Origin: Tritrichomonas foetus
Taxonomy: Eukaryota; Parabasalia; Tritrichomonadida; Tritrichomonadidae
Length of the DNA stretch: 49,714 nt
Assembly: GCA_001839685.1 (NCBI GenBank)
Contig: MLAK01000824.1
Span: 3,223 to 52,936 of the forward strand
Direction: 5' to 3'
The notes under the pieces are model-generated. The model did no database searches. It had not been told where the DNA came from and worked only from the letters and a program-made list of their open reading frames with translations. How positions within the stretch are numbered: the stretch's first letter is position 1; the number at the start of each line of letters is the position of its first letter. A program made the translations under genes and the position numbers. Shown here piece by piece: positions 20,638 through 30,761 of this stretch.

Positions 20638-21176
20638 AATGCATTGAGGCAAGAAAGAAAAGCCTATTGCAGTCCAAGTTTGGCAAGGGAAATGCAAGAA
20701 TATCAAAAAATGATAAAATTATGGTGTTTCCAAAGGATTTGTTTCTTTCTATCAAAGTTGAAATGATTCCTTTGATTTTTTCTTTGGAAATGATTTTGAC
20801 AACAAGTTTTCACCATTATATTACCACTTCATTACTTATGTGATGTTCACAAAATAAACATCATTATGTCAAAATGGTTAGAAATGGAAAAAAAAGAAAT
20901 AATTTTGGGAATAGGTTTCATTATATAGTACTATATAATGTTTTGTTTGTATATAAAAATGTTGCATCGTTTACTTTTAACTTTTCGTGTTTTTTCTTTC
21001 ATCATTAATCAAGATCAAATTATGAAAAAAATGATATTCATGTTTTTTCATGATAAATTAATGTCTTTTAAACTGGGTTTTATTTTAACTCATCTTCAAA
21101 GAATGAATCATCTTACATTCTTTGATCAAGGTAAATTTGACATATTATGGCAAAATAAAAGGTCAATATAATCATT
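20638..21176. other. Intergenic spacer with palindrome and upstream ORF
   Basis: A 539-bp spacer. It contains a perfect 22-bp palindrome (20919-20940) and a 77-codon frame (20938-21171) that ends five bases before the next gene's ATG. That frame is rich in F, M, L and I, as random AT-rich DNA gives, and is more likely leader or upstream ORF than a gene. Confidence 0.4.
20919..20940. repeat. Perfect 22-bp palindrome
   Basis: The half-site CATTATATAGT is followed immediately by its reverse complement ACTATATAATG, with no spacer, about 237 bp upstream of the helical repeat-like gene. It could be a dimeric protein binding site or a cruciform-forming sequence; AT-rich composition raises the chance level. 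Confidence 0.8.
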
Positions 21177-22853
21177 ATGTTCTATAAGGATCAAAAAAAC
21201 TATGTTTATAGTTTTTTTGCATCCCAAGAAGAGGGCAATGAAAAGATTTTTGTTTATTGTAATTATAACCAAAATGACTGGGAGAACCAGGTGAATATTT
21301 TTTGTGATCATTTTTCCAAAGGTGAATATGATTCAATAAAGGCATTCAATAACTTTATTTTAAGATGTCCTTCATCAATACCTTATCAATATTTATGCTC
21401 AACATCAATTCTAGAAATGTTAATATCATTCATAAATACCTATGCTAATGATATAGCTGGTGATATAAAGATACAATCTTTGATCTTAACATCAGAAAGA
21501 GATCGAATTTATGTTCATGAATATCTTGCAATTTCTTTTAATCTGTTACATTTTCTCATAGGCTGTAAAGAATGTTTAGCACATAAAAGTATCAATAATA
21601 TTTTTTTCATTTCACTTACAAAATTATGTTTCATTCGTAATATTTACTATCTTTATAATACTGAAGATGAAAGTATGTATAATGGTTTAGCTTATCCATT
21701 ATGCATTGGTGCTTTGATGTTGATTCGTCACCTTTTTGATTTGGATGAAAAACTGCTTTTTTACTTTGAAAAAAAATTCGAATTTTCACGCTTTCTCTGG
21801 CAACAATATATAATGGCACAACGTATTGATATTAAATGTTATTCATTGAAAGCAATAATCCCTTGGATGAAATATTTTCCTGGGAATCAAAGAATCTATT
21901 CATTATTTGTGGGTGAAATTGAAAAAATGATATCAAACACATCAAAATTTGTCAATATTGAATCAATTTTAGGAAAAAAATCAGGGAATTTCGAAAATAG
22001 AGGATTAATTTTATCACATTTCTTAGAAGGAATTGTTACATTTGTTAAACCATCACCAAACACACACAGCAACTATACCAAACTATCTTCTGAAGCTCAT
22101 CCAGAATCCAATCCAGATACCAATATAAATGCTAACGTAGAAACTAATCCAGAAACTTATTTAGAAGCAAATTATAACAATGATGAAGAAATTGAATTCA
22201 CTATTGATTCAGATGCCAATCTTCTTTTTGCTTTTCAAAATAATGTTTATAAATTTGCAGCTTATGGAATTTTATCAAGAAATGATGAATCAGTTTTATC
22301 AGGTTTGAAAATCCTGAATCAATTTCTCAAAGCGATGATGTATGAAAACGAAAGCCTCATGAATTTGATTGATTCCATTAAAGATACCTGCCCTGTGATT
22401 TTAAATATTTCTAAAGAACACTGTCATGAAGAAATGAAAATGATAAAATATTTAATGCGAATAAATCCGCAATTTTGCACTTTACTCAATGACAAAATTA
22501 TGATTAAATACTTTTTAATACAGTTTAATTCCAAAAAATTAAATTGGCGAATTTCGATGATTTCTTTTTTGGGCCATTTTTTAAATGAAATGCCTTTTGA
22601 TGTAATAAAACATTTTATAGAGATAAGTCAAATCAATATTATTGAACTTTTATTGGAATTGGAAGGTACAGGATTCCAGAAACAAGTGATCTCTTTATTA
22701 AACGGAGTGATAAGATGTGTTTCATCAGATATCAACATAAAATTACGTTTCCAAGAACAAAATATTTCCGAACTAATTGAACAATTAATGGAAAATACAG
22801 AATTTTCAGAAAGAGCTCAAATTTTAGAAAATTGTATTGCTGGTAATGAATAG
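21177..22853 (+). CDS. Helical repeat-like (ARM/HEAT-type) protein
   Basis: A 558-aa soluble protein made almost wholly of amphipathic helices, for example LEMLISFINTYAND, YVHEYLAISFNLLHFLIGCKE, WLVP-type turns such as IIPWMKYFPGNQR, and IIELLLELEGTGFQKQVISLL near the C-terminus. This is the look of an armadillo/HEAT-type solenoid, a fold used for protein-protein contacts. A low-complexity asparagine/proline/threonine-rich stretch (about residues 293-340, HPESNPDTNINANVETNPET) interrupts the helices. No catalytic motif, signal peptide or membrane span is visible. Similar anonymous solenoid proteins are numerous in parabasalids as I recall them, so it may belong to a lineage-expanded family. 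The exact family and the function are unknown. Confidence 0.75.
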   Translation: MFYKDQKNYVYSFFASQEEGNEKIFVYCNYNQNDWENQVNIFCDHFSKGEYDSIKAFNNFILRCPSSIPYQYLCSTSILEMLISFINTYANDIAGDIKIQSLILTSERDRIYVHEYLAISFNLLHFLIGCKECLAHKSINNIFFISLTKLCFIRNIYYLYNTEDESMYNGLAYPLCIGALMLIRHLFDLDEKLLFYFEKKFEFSRFLWQQYIMAQRIDIKCYSLKAIIPWMKYFPGNQRIYSLFVGEIEKMISNTSKFVNIESILGKKSGNFENRGLILSHFLEGIVTFVKPSPNTHSNYTKLSSEAHPESNPDTNINANVETNPETYLEANYNNDEEIEFTIDSDANLLFAFQNNVYKFAAYGILSRNDESVLSGLKILNQFLKAMMYENESLMNLIDSIKDTCPVILNISKEHCHEEMKMIKYLMRINPQFCTLLNDKIMIKYFLIQFNSKKLNWRISMISFLGHFLNEMPFDVIKHFIEISQINIIELLLELEGTGFQKQVISLLNGVIRCVSSDINIKLRFQEQNISELIEQLMENTEFSERAQILENCIAGNE

Positions 22854-23290
22854 AAATATCTTCAAAATATCAAAACCAAAAGTTAGTGTTTGTAAACTCG
22901 TTTCATAAATTGCTTTTGTTATTTCATTTTTCATGATTTATATTTATGCATGCATAATATTTCAATATGCTGAAAGGTATTAGAAATGTATCGCAGTTTT
23001 TCATCAAATATCATATTATTAAATTTTGCTTGAATAATCATATGATCTAGTGATAAATATATCTAAATTTTATAATAATATATAACCCAATATTTGGCTT
23101 TAATTTCCCGTTGTAGTGAAATCGTTTGAAGATTACAAATATTGGAGTTAAAAAATCAAATTTTCATAAAAATACAGGGATATCATTATCCATTTACAGA
23201 TGTGTATATGAAATTTCGCTTTTTGCATCAAAAAAATTGATGCATCAAAATTTGGCCGTTTGAAGAAAAAATGGTGCTGTTTAAAATTTC
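22854..23290. other. Intergenic spacer
   Basis: This 437-bp AT-rich spacer lies between the solenoid-like gene and NPHP4. I see no RNA gene, repeat or ORF of note. It should hold the NPHP4 promoter. Confidence 0.4.
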
Positions 23291-26200
23291 ATGATTCAAG
23301 CAGCAAATCAATGGTATCAATCTTTTCAGACAAATTTTCCACTTCCGCCGCCTGAAAACAGCGAAAACGAACTCAGTGGGTGGGCATTGGATATTAAAGA
23401 GCTGCAGAACTTTTCATTATCGCCAGAATTAAAAGCAACACCAGATACAGCCACGTATGGATTGAAAATTTACATTTCAATATTTAATACATCAACTGGT
23501 CATTTCCACGGACGAACATGGACATCGCCATTAATTACGAATGTCAATTCGAATTTTATTAATTTGACTTGTCACGGAATTCTTCAAGGGAAAGATTCAC
23601 TTATTGTTGTTGAATTCGCATTTTGTATTCAGTATTTCAGTAACGAAACAATAGAAACCTCATTATTTTTCACAGTTATTCCACCGCCGACAATTTCAGT
23701 CGAACAACTACTTCCGCTTTATTCAGGAACACCCAGAATTTTAATGGCCATGCCGAAAAGCTTCGCAAACGCTTTGAAACCAAGACAAGGGACATTATTA
23801 ATAGAATTTAAAAAAAATGATGAACTTTTGGAAGGAGCCCCTTTTATTCCATCTTGCACATTTTTTAATAAACCTATTCCTGGAATTAAGTCATTTATGC
23901 CATTTAGCCTTGACCAGGTGATTCCTTTGACCATTAACGGTTTTGTATTAAACGTTCAACAAGATTTCCAAGAAAATTTACACGAAGAACTCAAAAAAAT
24001 TATTGGAGCGAAGTATAATGTTGCTCCTTCTAATGTTCCTTTAAGAATAGTTAAATATTCAATTCATGTAGGTGCTCACAATACACATAAACTAGTTTAT
24101 GAGTTAATGAAAGCAGAAGTTACTCCAGAAAACAGTTGGTCATTTGATGGTCATATCACTTTACCTTATTTTGTTAAAAATCCAAATTTTGCAATCATCC
24201 TTCAATTAGTTATCAGTGTACAAATCGAGCTGGATTTTATAAAATCAACAGAGTTTATTATAAACAGCAATACATTTATTCATGAAGAAGAAAAGAATAA
24301 AAACGACAATACAAAGAAAGACAAAAAGGATAAAAAAGATAAGAAAATATTTGAAATCCCACTTGGATTTGGTGCAATTCCAATTGTGAAAGAAACAGAA
24401 TGTCAAATTAAATTATCACGTGAATCTCGATTTTCACCATTTGGAATCAGAATTTTAAAAACAGAAACCCCAATTCCTTCTGTTTCGTTTTACGTAAGTT
24501 TTACACCAGCGTTGAACCAGAAAAGCGAGGTGAAAGATTTTCCGGTTGATTTCAAGCCTCTCCTTGCCGACGATGGAGGAGCATTGTTGCCACTTGACAT
24601 GAAGGATGCTCCTGAAGTACCATTACTGAAAGAAGAATTGACCGATAAAAATAATACAAATCATTTGCTGTTTTTGTTTAAATTTTTGATGCCAAGACCA
24701 TGTTTTGCTGAAAGGTTTCCTTTGAAGAGTTTTAGGCATGTTTACATCGCTTTTGAACTATGGCCATTTAAGCCGATTCAGACAAAACCTTTCAAGTTTG
24801 TTCCTCTTCAAGAAGCCTTAGTTTTCCATGAAGATGGAACCAAAAAAGATGAACGTGGTGTTTTAATACAAAAAGATGTTTCCTTAAAATTCGTTGAACA
24901 TGTAATTAATTATTTTTTCATGATGCGTGCCAATGAAATTCAAGCATCAATCATCGATACAGAAAGTCATGTTGTGTTAGGGCATTTTAACATCCCTAGC
25001 GCAGCCTTACTAAGACAACAAAGGTCATCTTTACAATTTTCTACGTATTCTAAACTAAATGCAGTTGATGGTGAATTACTCGGATCAATTTATTTTTCAT
25101 GTGGTTGCTACGGATCAGCCGATCATAAAATTGCAACTTTAGATTTTGAGCATCGAACCCAAATGCAAAAGAATTTAATCATCGCTCGACCAATTTATCA
25201 AACTGATGAACAATTCAGAAAAAATGTTAGATCTTCTTATTTACCAAGATTTGAGTTGGCTGCACGTTATAGAGATGGAAAACGAAAAGAAGTCCTTTTA
25301 AATGATATGCAGAAGAGATTTTTAAGATCAAGATTGATTTATCCAATTCCTGGTCTCGAAAGTCGCTTTGTTTTTGTTTCTGCTTTCGATCCTGAAGTTA
25401 AAACTACTGTAGTTGTTCATTGTTCTGATGAACGAGTTAGATTTATCCGGAAACTTTCCCCAAACGAACAAATAAATTTAGAATATTCTTATCATTTGGA
25501 AAGAGACGAATCCATTGAATTTAATCAAAGTCCCAATGTTCCAGTTTCCGAAAAATTGCATTTAAATGCACAAAAGGATGGAACGTTTGTTGCAAAACCA
25601 AATGAAGAAATTCGTCTTCTTTTTTCATTCTTTACTGTTTCTGAATTTGAGGATAATGAAATATCTGTTTCTTTAATGAGTGAAAAACAAAGCCTTTTGG
25701 ATTGTTTTACAGTTCAAGTCAAAAAGACTATTTCTCTTGCACATGAAAATATTCATGTTGCAACACACAGTGGTGGCTCTATTTCTACAACTCTTCATTC
25801 TCTTCACCAAATAAATGCAGCAGTTGCATCAACAAGTTTGATAAATGCAACAGCAACTGCTTTTGGGACAAGACTTTCTTCATCCCCATTAAAATCAAGT
25901 TTAATTTGTTTTATTTTATGTTTTGGTCAAGATAATTCCTTATTGAAACTTGTTAGACTTCATGTTGAAATTTTGCCCGATGAAGTGCTAGCTATAAATT
26001 CAAAGCTTAAAATTAATCTTTCAAAGCACATTGGAAATCGGATTTGTTGTAAATCCAATGATGCTAGAATTGCACAATTTATGACATATGGTGAACCAAC
26101 AATTTTAAGTGATTCTAATGATGTTGTTGTTAAATCTTTAGCAGCTGGAATTGCAAGACTTTCAATTTATAATCTTTCAAATGATTCATTTGCTGCTTCG

Positions 26201-26590
26201 ATTTTGTTGAAAGTTGGAGAGTCAAAGAATGAAGTTGGAAATCAAAAATGTCTTGGAAAATCTGACATTGTGATCAAAGTTGGAGAAGGGACAAAGAGAA
26301 CAGTTCAATATACTAACACACAAAGTCATCAAAAGACAATTAGGTTAACAACCTCTCATCCTAATTTAATAATGTTTGATCCAACTCACTATGATGTTGG
26401 AGCAAAGGAAACCATTAAATTGAGAATTATTTTTATGCCAAATCAAAAAGAAGAATATGTTTCAATTCATGCATTCGTTCAAGAATCAGGAAAACCAAAA
26501 ACAGCAAATGAATTTTACAAATTGAATGTTCACTATGTTCCTCCAGAAAAGAAAGATCGGAAAAAGCATAGCAGTGATGATGATACTTAG
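23291..26590 (+). CDS. NPHP4: Nephrocystin-4 homologue
   Basis: A 1099-aa homologue of nephrocystin-4, which in ciliated eukaryotes works with NPHP1 and RPGRIP1L at the transition zone at the base of the cilium. Matching landmarks run the full length: GHFHGRTW (about residue 73, family pattern RHFFGRTW), LYSGTPRIL (about 143, LYHGTPRAL), VGAHNTHKLVYE (about 259, VGVHNGLGFV), NPNFAIILQL (about 299, HPAFAVIFQL) and a C-terminal Ig-like region KRTVQYTNTQSHQKTIRL with SHPNLIMF (pattern KRITYTNPYPSRRTFHL, SDHPELLRF). Between the N-terminal domains there is a lysine-rich linker (KKDKKDKKDKK). The human protein is 1426 aa; the difference lies in disordered linkers. The gene is uninterrupted. It implies a transition-zone component in the flagellar apparatus of this organism. 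Confidence 0.9.
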   Translation: MIQAANQWYQSFQTNFPLPPPENSENELSGWALDIKELQNFSLSPELKATPDTATYGLKIYISIFNTSTGHFHGRTWTSPLITNVNSNFINLTCHGILQGKDSLIVVEFAFCIQYFSNETIETSLFFTVIPPPTISVEQLLPLYSGTPRILMAMPKSFANALKPRQGTLLIEFKKNDELLEGAPFIPSCTFFNKPIPGIKSFMPFSLDQVIPLTINGFVLNVQQDFQENLHEELKKIIGAKYNVAPSNVPLRIVKYSIHVGAHNTHKLVYELMKAEVTPENSWSFDGHITLPYFVKNPNFAIILQLVISVQIELDFIKSTEFIINSNTFIHEEEKNKNDNTKKDKKDKKDKKIFEIPLGFGAIPIVKETECQIKLSRESRFSPFGIRILKTETPIPSVSFYVSFTPALNQKSEVKDFPVDFKPLLADDGGALLPLDMKDAPEVPLLKEELTDKNNTNHLLFLFKFLMPRPCFAERFPLKSFRHVYIAFELWPFKPIQTKPFKFVPLQEALVFHEDGTKKDERGVLIQKDVSLKFVEHVINYFFMMRANEIQASIIDTESHVVLGHFNIPSAALLRQQRSSLQFSTYSKLNAVDGELLGSIYFSCGCYGSADHKIATLDFEHRTQMQKNLIIARPIYQTDEQFRKNVRSSYLPRFELAARYRDGKRKEVLLNDMQKRFLRSRLIYPIPGLESRFVFVSAFDPEVKTTVVVHCSDERVRFIRKLSPNEQINLEYSYHLERDESIEFNQSPNVPVSEKLHLNAQKDGTFVAKPNEEIRLLFSFFTVSEFEDNEISVSLMSEKQSLLDCFTVQVKKTISLAHENIHVATHSGGSISTTLHSLHQINAAVASTSLINATATAFGTRLSSSPLKSSLICFILCFGQDNSLLKLVRLHVEILPDEVLAINSKLKINLSKHIGNRICCKSNDARIAQFMTYGEPTILSDSNDVVVKSLAAGIARLSIYNLSNDSFAASILLKVGESKNEVGNQKCLGKSDIVIKVGEGTKRTVQYTNTQSHQKTIRLTTSHPNLIMFDPTHYDVGAKETIKLRIIFMPNQKEEYVSIHAFVQESGKPKTANEFYKLNVHYVPPEKKDRKKHSSDDDT

Positions 26591-26657
26591 CACCATTCAT
26601 TCTATCGATCTTTCAAATATTGTTTTCTCATATGTTTAAACATTTGTTTTTATACAT

Positions 26658-26663
26658 AATAAA
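26658..26663 (+). terminator. Candidate polyadenylation signal of NPHP4
   Basis: AATAAA begins 68 nt after the NPHP4 stop codon. This is a position-based candidate. Confidence 0.3.
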
Positions 26664-27548
26664 AAAATCAATAACAATTAGCTCTCTATTATTAATAATA
26701 ACTATCTATATTGTTCTTTTTGTTTTTTTACTGAGGCTTATTTTTTTCATCACACAAAGATATTAATATCAATATCAGCGTTAAAATAAATAATTTTTAG
26801 AAAATTTTTGGATATAATATCTATTTCACATCATGTATGTTAAGAAAAATATAAGTTCATTTATATTTGCTATCTATAGATATTTATATTTTCCGTGATG
26901 AATCTAACTGATGAAGTGATGCCATTCAATTATTCTTTATTGTTGTGAGCTTTTTCTTTCTCAAAAATCCAAGATTGTTTTTTAGAATGCAAAAGAAGCG
27001 TTGAAATGGATCTAAAGATGAATTTAGATATATTAATAAAAATAAAAAAGTAATTTCAACATTTATATTAAAAAAAATTCGTAAATTCTATGTGAAATAA
27101 CCGGATATTTATATATACAATGATTCTACTTGCACGTATCATGAATATGATAGTTTAAAACATGAAATAATATTGAAAGAATGTTTAATGGCTTTTTTCC
27201 TACAACAATGATAAAATAAATAATAAATAAAAACAACCATTAGTAAACAATAAGTGAAAATAAACAAGATAATAATATTAGTTTTTACATGTTAATTTTA
27301 TAGTGCGACAGATTGTATGCTTATTAAATAAAATGATGATCTCATTCTAAGCGAATTATACATTTCTATTTATTTTTTTAAATAACATTTCAAATATAAA
27401 AACCGTAGAATTGTATTCAATTTGTAGTAATACTCCCTTAACCACATCCTTCATAGAATTCATTATCTATATCTGGTGACATCAAAAGATCCATGTGTAG
27501 GTGGCCACATATGTTTCTGGACACGAAAGGGTCAAGAATAAACAACTA

Positions 27549-27600
27549 GATTTCCAGCTAAAAAAAGGTATCTCCCTACCTTTTTTACTTGCTGGTTATC
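27549..27600. other. 52-nt stem-loop
   Basis: A long hairpin can be drawn. GAT (27549-27551) pairs with ATC (27598-27600), a symmetric TT/TT internal loop follows, then CCAGC (27554-27558) with GCTGG (27591-27595), a small asymmetric loop, and AAAAAAGGTA (27561-27570) with TACCTTTTTT (27577-27586), closed by the hexaloop TCTCCC. That is 18 base pairs in three segments. The strand of any transcript is unknown. It lies 108 bp before the ATPase-nuclease gene, so it could be in that gene's leader, an independent RNA, or a 3' end structure of an upstream RNA. Confidence 0.65.
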
Positions 27601-27707
27601 GTCATGGAATTTGTTAAGAAGTGGTTACATTTGCACTTATCAAAAAGCCGAAACATCCCTTTTAATGATGTAGCATAATTGAGAGAAATCCAAAAATTTT
27701 TGTTTGC

Positions 27708-30700
27708 ATGTCCTCAAGACGATCGAGAGAGATTGAAGAAATATTGTTAAACGATTCCAAACAAAAGCTCAATCAAATTGAAAAGGAAATTAAGGAATTC
27801 TTATCTCACAGTAATAATAGTTCGTATATTGTCACATCTGAAAGTACAACTTTGAAAGATATTTTTCAACATGCCAACCTCATCCCACAAGAACAAAAAT
27901 ATCATGTTATTACAACATTGGCCTCCTTTGATGAAGCGATTAACTCACTTCATGAAGATCTACAAACCAAAGCAAAAAATGCATTTGTTTTCTATAATAA
28001 TATTACCGAATACAATGTTCGCAAGCTTGCTCAAAATATTGAATTAAATGATACAATTCTCGATCTCAATAATGATCAGATTAAAAAAATTGTTTTTGGT
28101 GAAGTGTTTTGCTATTTTTCGTTAGAATCACTTGAGTCATTTCTCACTCACAATCTTGCCCCAGTCACAACAAAAAATAAAATTCAGGAATTAATCCAAA
28201 GACATCAAACTCAATTACCAATCAAGACTACTCTAGAAAATAAAGTTCTAAGACATCAAAATGAAATTCTTTCTTCTTTAAATAAATATAACTCATTACA
28301 AAGCACAATTGAATATAGTCAGTTTGATAACATATTCGATGTTCTTCTGAATCTTTATTTTAGTTTGAAGTATGACTACGTAAATATCTCAAAACAATTG
28401 CCAGAAATATGTTTTTCATGCCATGACAATGTTATTTCAATGCTACACTTTTTTTATAAGGCTGATCAAATCATTGAATATAGGATTCAGCAAGGGAATC
28501 TGAATTTCCAAAAATACACAGATTTATTAAAAGAAAAATTAAAGTTAATGACAGAAGAATGGATAAGCTTTTATAATCAATATTCTAATAATTCAACATA
28601 TCCAATTCCAGAAGGAATCATTGAACTTATGGAATACTTGACTCATTTATATTATTCCAATATTGGAAAAAATCAACTTGATCCTCAAACAATAATTAAA
28701 GTTGTGAATTCCGAATGTTTTATTCGAATCCTTCATCCTCGTAGTACAATTCTTGATACTCTTTCAAATTTTAATAAAAAAATTTTTATCTTTGGAAGAG
28801 ATTTAAGTCTTCTTGAAGAATATGATTTTGATATTCATAAATATACAAGAATTTCTAATAGAATGATCAAAGGTATTTCCAATGTTCTTGATAGTGAAAT
28901 AATATTTTCTTGTATAAATATCATATTGAATCCAGATAATGATATGTTCAATTACAAAAATGAATGGAATGAAAATTCTCAAAATGAAATTCTCCAAAAT
29001 ATTTATTCTAATAATTGTGACCATAAGGCATTAAGTGTTTTGCGCTATTATCCAATTTTTTATAATGGACTACAAAAGTATTGTTTAACACCTACGAATA
29101 AGAAATATATATCAATTTTTGGATCTCCAGGAACAGGCAAAAGTACAATGCTTATTTATTTTCTACATCGTTGGTATCATAAAAATGATCTTTGGAATGG
29201 CTGTACAGCTCATTGTATTCAATTTATTCTCATTAAATATCCTTCAAGAATGGGAAATTCTTTTTTATATATAGAACGTATTAATGAAGATATTCTTAGA
29301 ATTGGAGAATTTGACATCTCAGAACCAGAAATCTATCAATTTATTATTGGTTCTATAGAAAAGAAAATATCCAATAAATCAGACGGTAAAAAGCATTATG
29401 AAATTGAACTTTCTCAACTATTTGAATTCTCAAAGAAAGACAATAGTATTTCTCATATTTCACCGCTGTCATCACCAGAAAAATATATGTATCGACCGAA
29501 TGATAATACTCTAATTATTTTGGATGAATATGAAAAATGCTTTAACTCCCCTAAGCACAAACTATTAATTTTAAATTCTATTGAAGCAAAGCATGATAGT
29601 GAAAAAGATAATGAATTAACAGTATATACGTTTCTTCCAAAGAAAGATGAAATGAACCAAATTCAAAAGAATCTAAATGAATTCTATACTCCATCTTTCT
29701 TCCAATTATTTGAATATATTGGAAATAATATCAGAAAATGCTGTAAACTAGAATTTAATGAAAGTTTCATCAATAGTTTCCATCAGATTATTCACAGACT
29801 AGATATCTCTGATTTGAAGACCATTCATTTAAACCCATCCAAATATCTTTTCGAAAATAAAAACAACATTCGAAGTTTGTTAATTCAAGTTGATGCTGTT
29901 CATCCTGACGATAATAATCTCAAATACTATTCAAAATGTTCTCTTTATGAATTTTCTCATATGTTCTCATATTATCATGCAAAACTATCGTCCAACTACG
30001 TGTACCAACAACTTTATGAAATATGGAAAATAAATAATTTGCAATACAAAATATCTTTAGGTTATTCTGAAAATTTTCATTCTGGGAATAAAACTCTTTG
30101 TGTAATTAATTGGGAAAATATTATACATGACATTTTCAAGGATAAAAAGTCAATTGAAATCGACTTTCAACAGTTTTATTATGAATATGATGAAAAACTT
30201 GCACAAGAACAAAAACAAAAAAAAGAAAATAGAGTCACAAATATTAAATTTGCCAAACCTATCATAAAAAGTACAGAAGAAGAAAAAAGATATTTTAAAT
30301 TTAACCCTAATTCCTTAATGCCAGTTGTAACCAATAATTTAAATGACTTGATATCATCAGAATCCGATTATATTTATTATCAGCCTTCATGTTCAAATCA
30401 TCGAGGATATGATAGTGTCATCAAAATCACCGAAAATTTAAAAAAAAAGAGTTCAACACATTTATTCATCTTGCAAATGACTGTCAGTAATCAACATTCA
30501 TTTCATATGGATGCTTTTGAAACCATAATTAGCAATAAAAAAACAAAAAATTGGCAGATTGAATTTTGGATTGTTTCACCGATATTCACCGATTTTCAAG
30601 TGAATAAAATCAAACGAAACAGAAAAAAACGAGATCAAAGTTGTCCAACTATAATTGAGGATGAGAAGAATTTTTGTACATATACTTCAAATTATCCATT

Positions 30701-30761
30701 CGTTGTTGCTGTACCTCGTATCAAGAAATTGAATAAACCTGAAACAGCCAGCAAGGAATAG
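27708..30761 (+). CDS. P-loop ATPase with Crinkler/RHS-like nuclease end
   Basis: A 1017-aa protein with a long helical N-terminal half, a P-loop NTPase and a distinctive C-terminus. Walker A is GSPGTGKST (472-480) and Walker B is LIILDEYEKC (D606, E607). The C-terminal 130 residues carry YYQPSCSNHRGYDSVIK (D902), then LFILQMTVSNQH (Q923, T925, H930). This is the pattern of the restriction-endonuclease-like domain of Crinkler proteins and of trypanosome retrotransposon hot-spot (RHS) proteins, in which a P-loop ATPase precedes an REase-fold domain. Those families are thought to derive from genome-conflict systems and often insert near transposable elements. In this copy both ATPase motifs and the nuclease-like residues are intact and the frame is unbroken. 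The N-terminal half is unassigned. The identification is by motif memory, not alignment. Confidence 0.7.
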   Translation: MSSRRSREIEEILLNDSKQKLNQIEKEIKEFLSHSNNSSYIVTSESTTLKDIFQHANLIPQEQKYHVITTLASFDEAINSLHEDLQTKAKNAFVFYNNITEYNVRKLAQNIELNDTILDLNNDQIKKIVFGEVFCYFSLESLESFLTHNLAPVTTKNKIQELIQRHQTQLPIKTTLENKVLRHQNEILSSLNKYNSLQSTIEYSQFDNIFDVLLNLYFSLKYDYVNISKQLPEICFSCHDNVISMLHFFYKADQIIEYRIQQGNLNFQKYTDLLKEKLKLMTEEWISFYNQYSNNSTYPIPEGIIELMEYLTHLYYSNIGKNQLDPQTIIKVVNSECFIRILHPRSTILDTLSNFNKKIFIFGRDLSLLEEYDFDIHKYTRISNRMIKGISNVLDSEIIFSCINIILNPDNDMFNYKNEWNENSQNEILQNIYSNNCDHKALSVLRYYPIFYNGLQKYCLTPTNKKYISIFGSPGTGKSTMLIYFLHRWYHKNDLWNGCTAHCIQFILIKYPSRMGNSFLYIERINEDILRIGEFDISEPEIYQFIIGSIEKKISNKSDGKKHYEIELSQLFEFSKKDNSISHISPLSSPEKYMYRPNDNTLIILDEYEKCFNSPKHKLLILNSIEAKHDSEKDNELTVYTFLPKKDEMNQIQKNLNEFYTPSFFQLFEYIGNNIRKCCKLEFNESFINSFHQIIHRLDISDLKTIHLNPSKYLFENKNNIRSLLIQVDAVHPDDNNLKYYSKCSLYEFSHMFSYYHAKLSSNYVYQQLYEIWKINNLQYKISLGYSENFHSGNKTLCVINWENIIHDIFKDKKSIEIDFQQFYYEYDEKLAQEQKQKKENRVTNIKFAKPIIKSTEEEKRYFKFNPNSLMPVVTNNLNDLISSESDYIYYQPSCSNHRGYDSVIKITENLKKKSSTHLFILQMTVSNQHSFHMDAFETIISNKKTKNWQIEFWIVSPIFTDFQVNKIKRNRKKRDQSCPTIIEDEKNFCTYTSNYPFVVAVPRIKKLNKPETASKE

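Larger units (their letters stand above)
26591..27707. other. 1.1-kb spacer, structured in its last 200 bp
   Basis: The first 800 bp are plain AT-rich DNA with no gene seen. From about 27430 the composition shifts to more G and C (GTGTAGGTGGCCACATATG near 27494, GGACACGAAAGGGTCAAG near 27517), and a strong 52-nt hairpin follows at 27549-27600. The stretch 27430-27660 looks like a functional or mobile-derived segment rather than ordinary spacer, possibly an RNA gene, though no known RNA could be matched. Confidence 0.45.

Noticed and set aside
20938..21171. 77-codon ORF before the solenoid-like gene
   Set aside because: Its composition (F, M, L, I, K) is what random AT-rich DNA gives; kept only as a possible upstream ORF.
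26312..26323. ACTAACACACAA, nearly the trichomonad 3' splice motif ACTAACACACAG
   Set aside because: The last base differs, no matching donor was found, and the reading frame through it encodes the conserved NPHP4 C-terminal pattern YTN, so it is coding sequence.
27577..27595. U5 snRNA loop-like CCTTTTTTAC
   Set aside because: The run of T is too long, and the segment is in a stem rather than a loop; the surrounding fold does not match U5.
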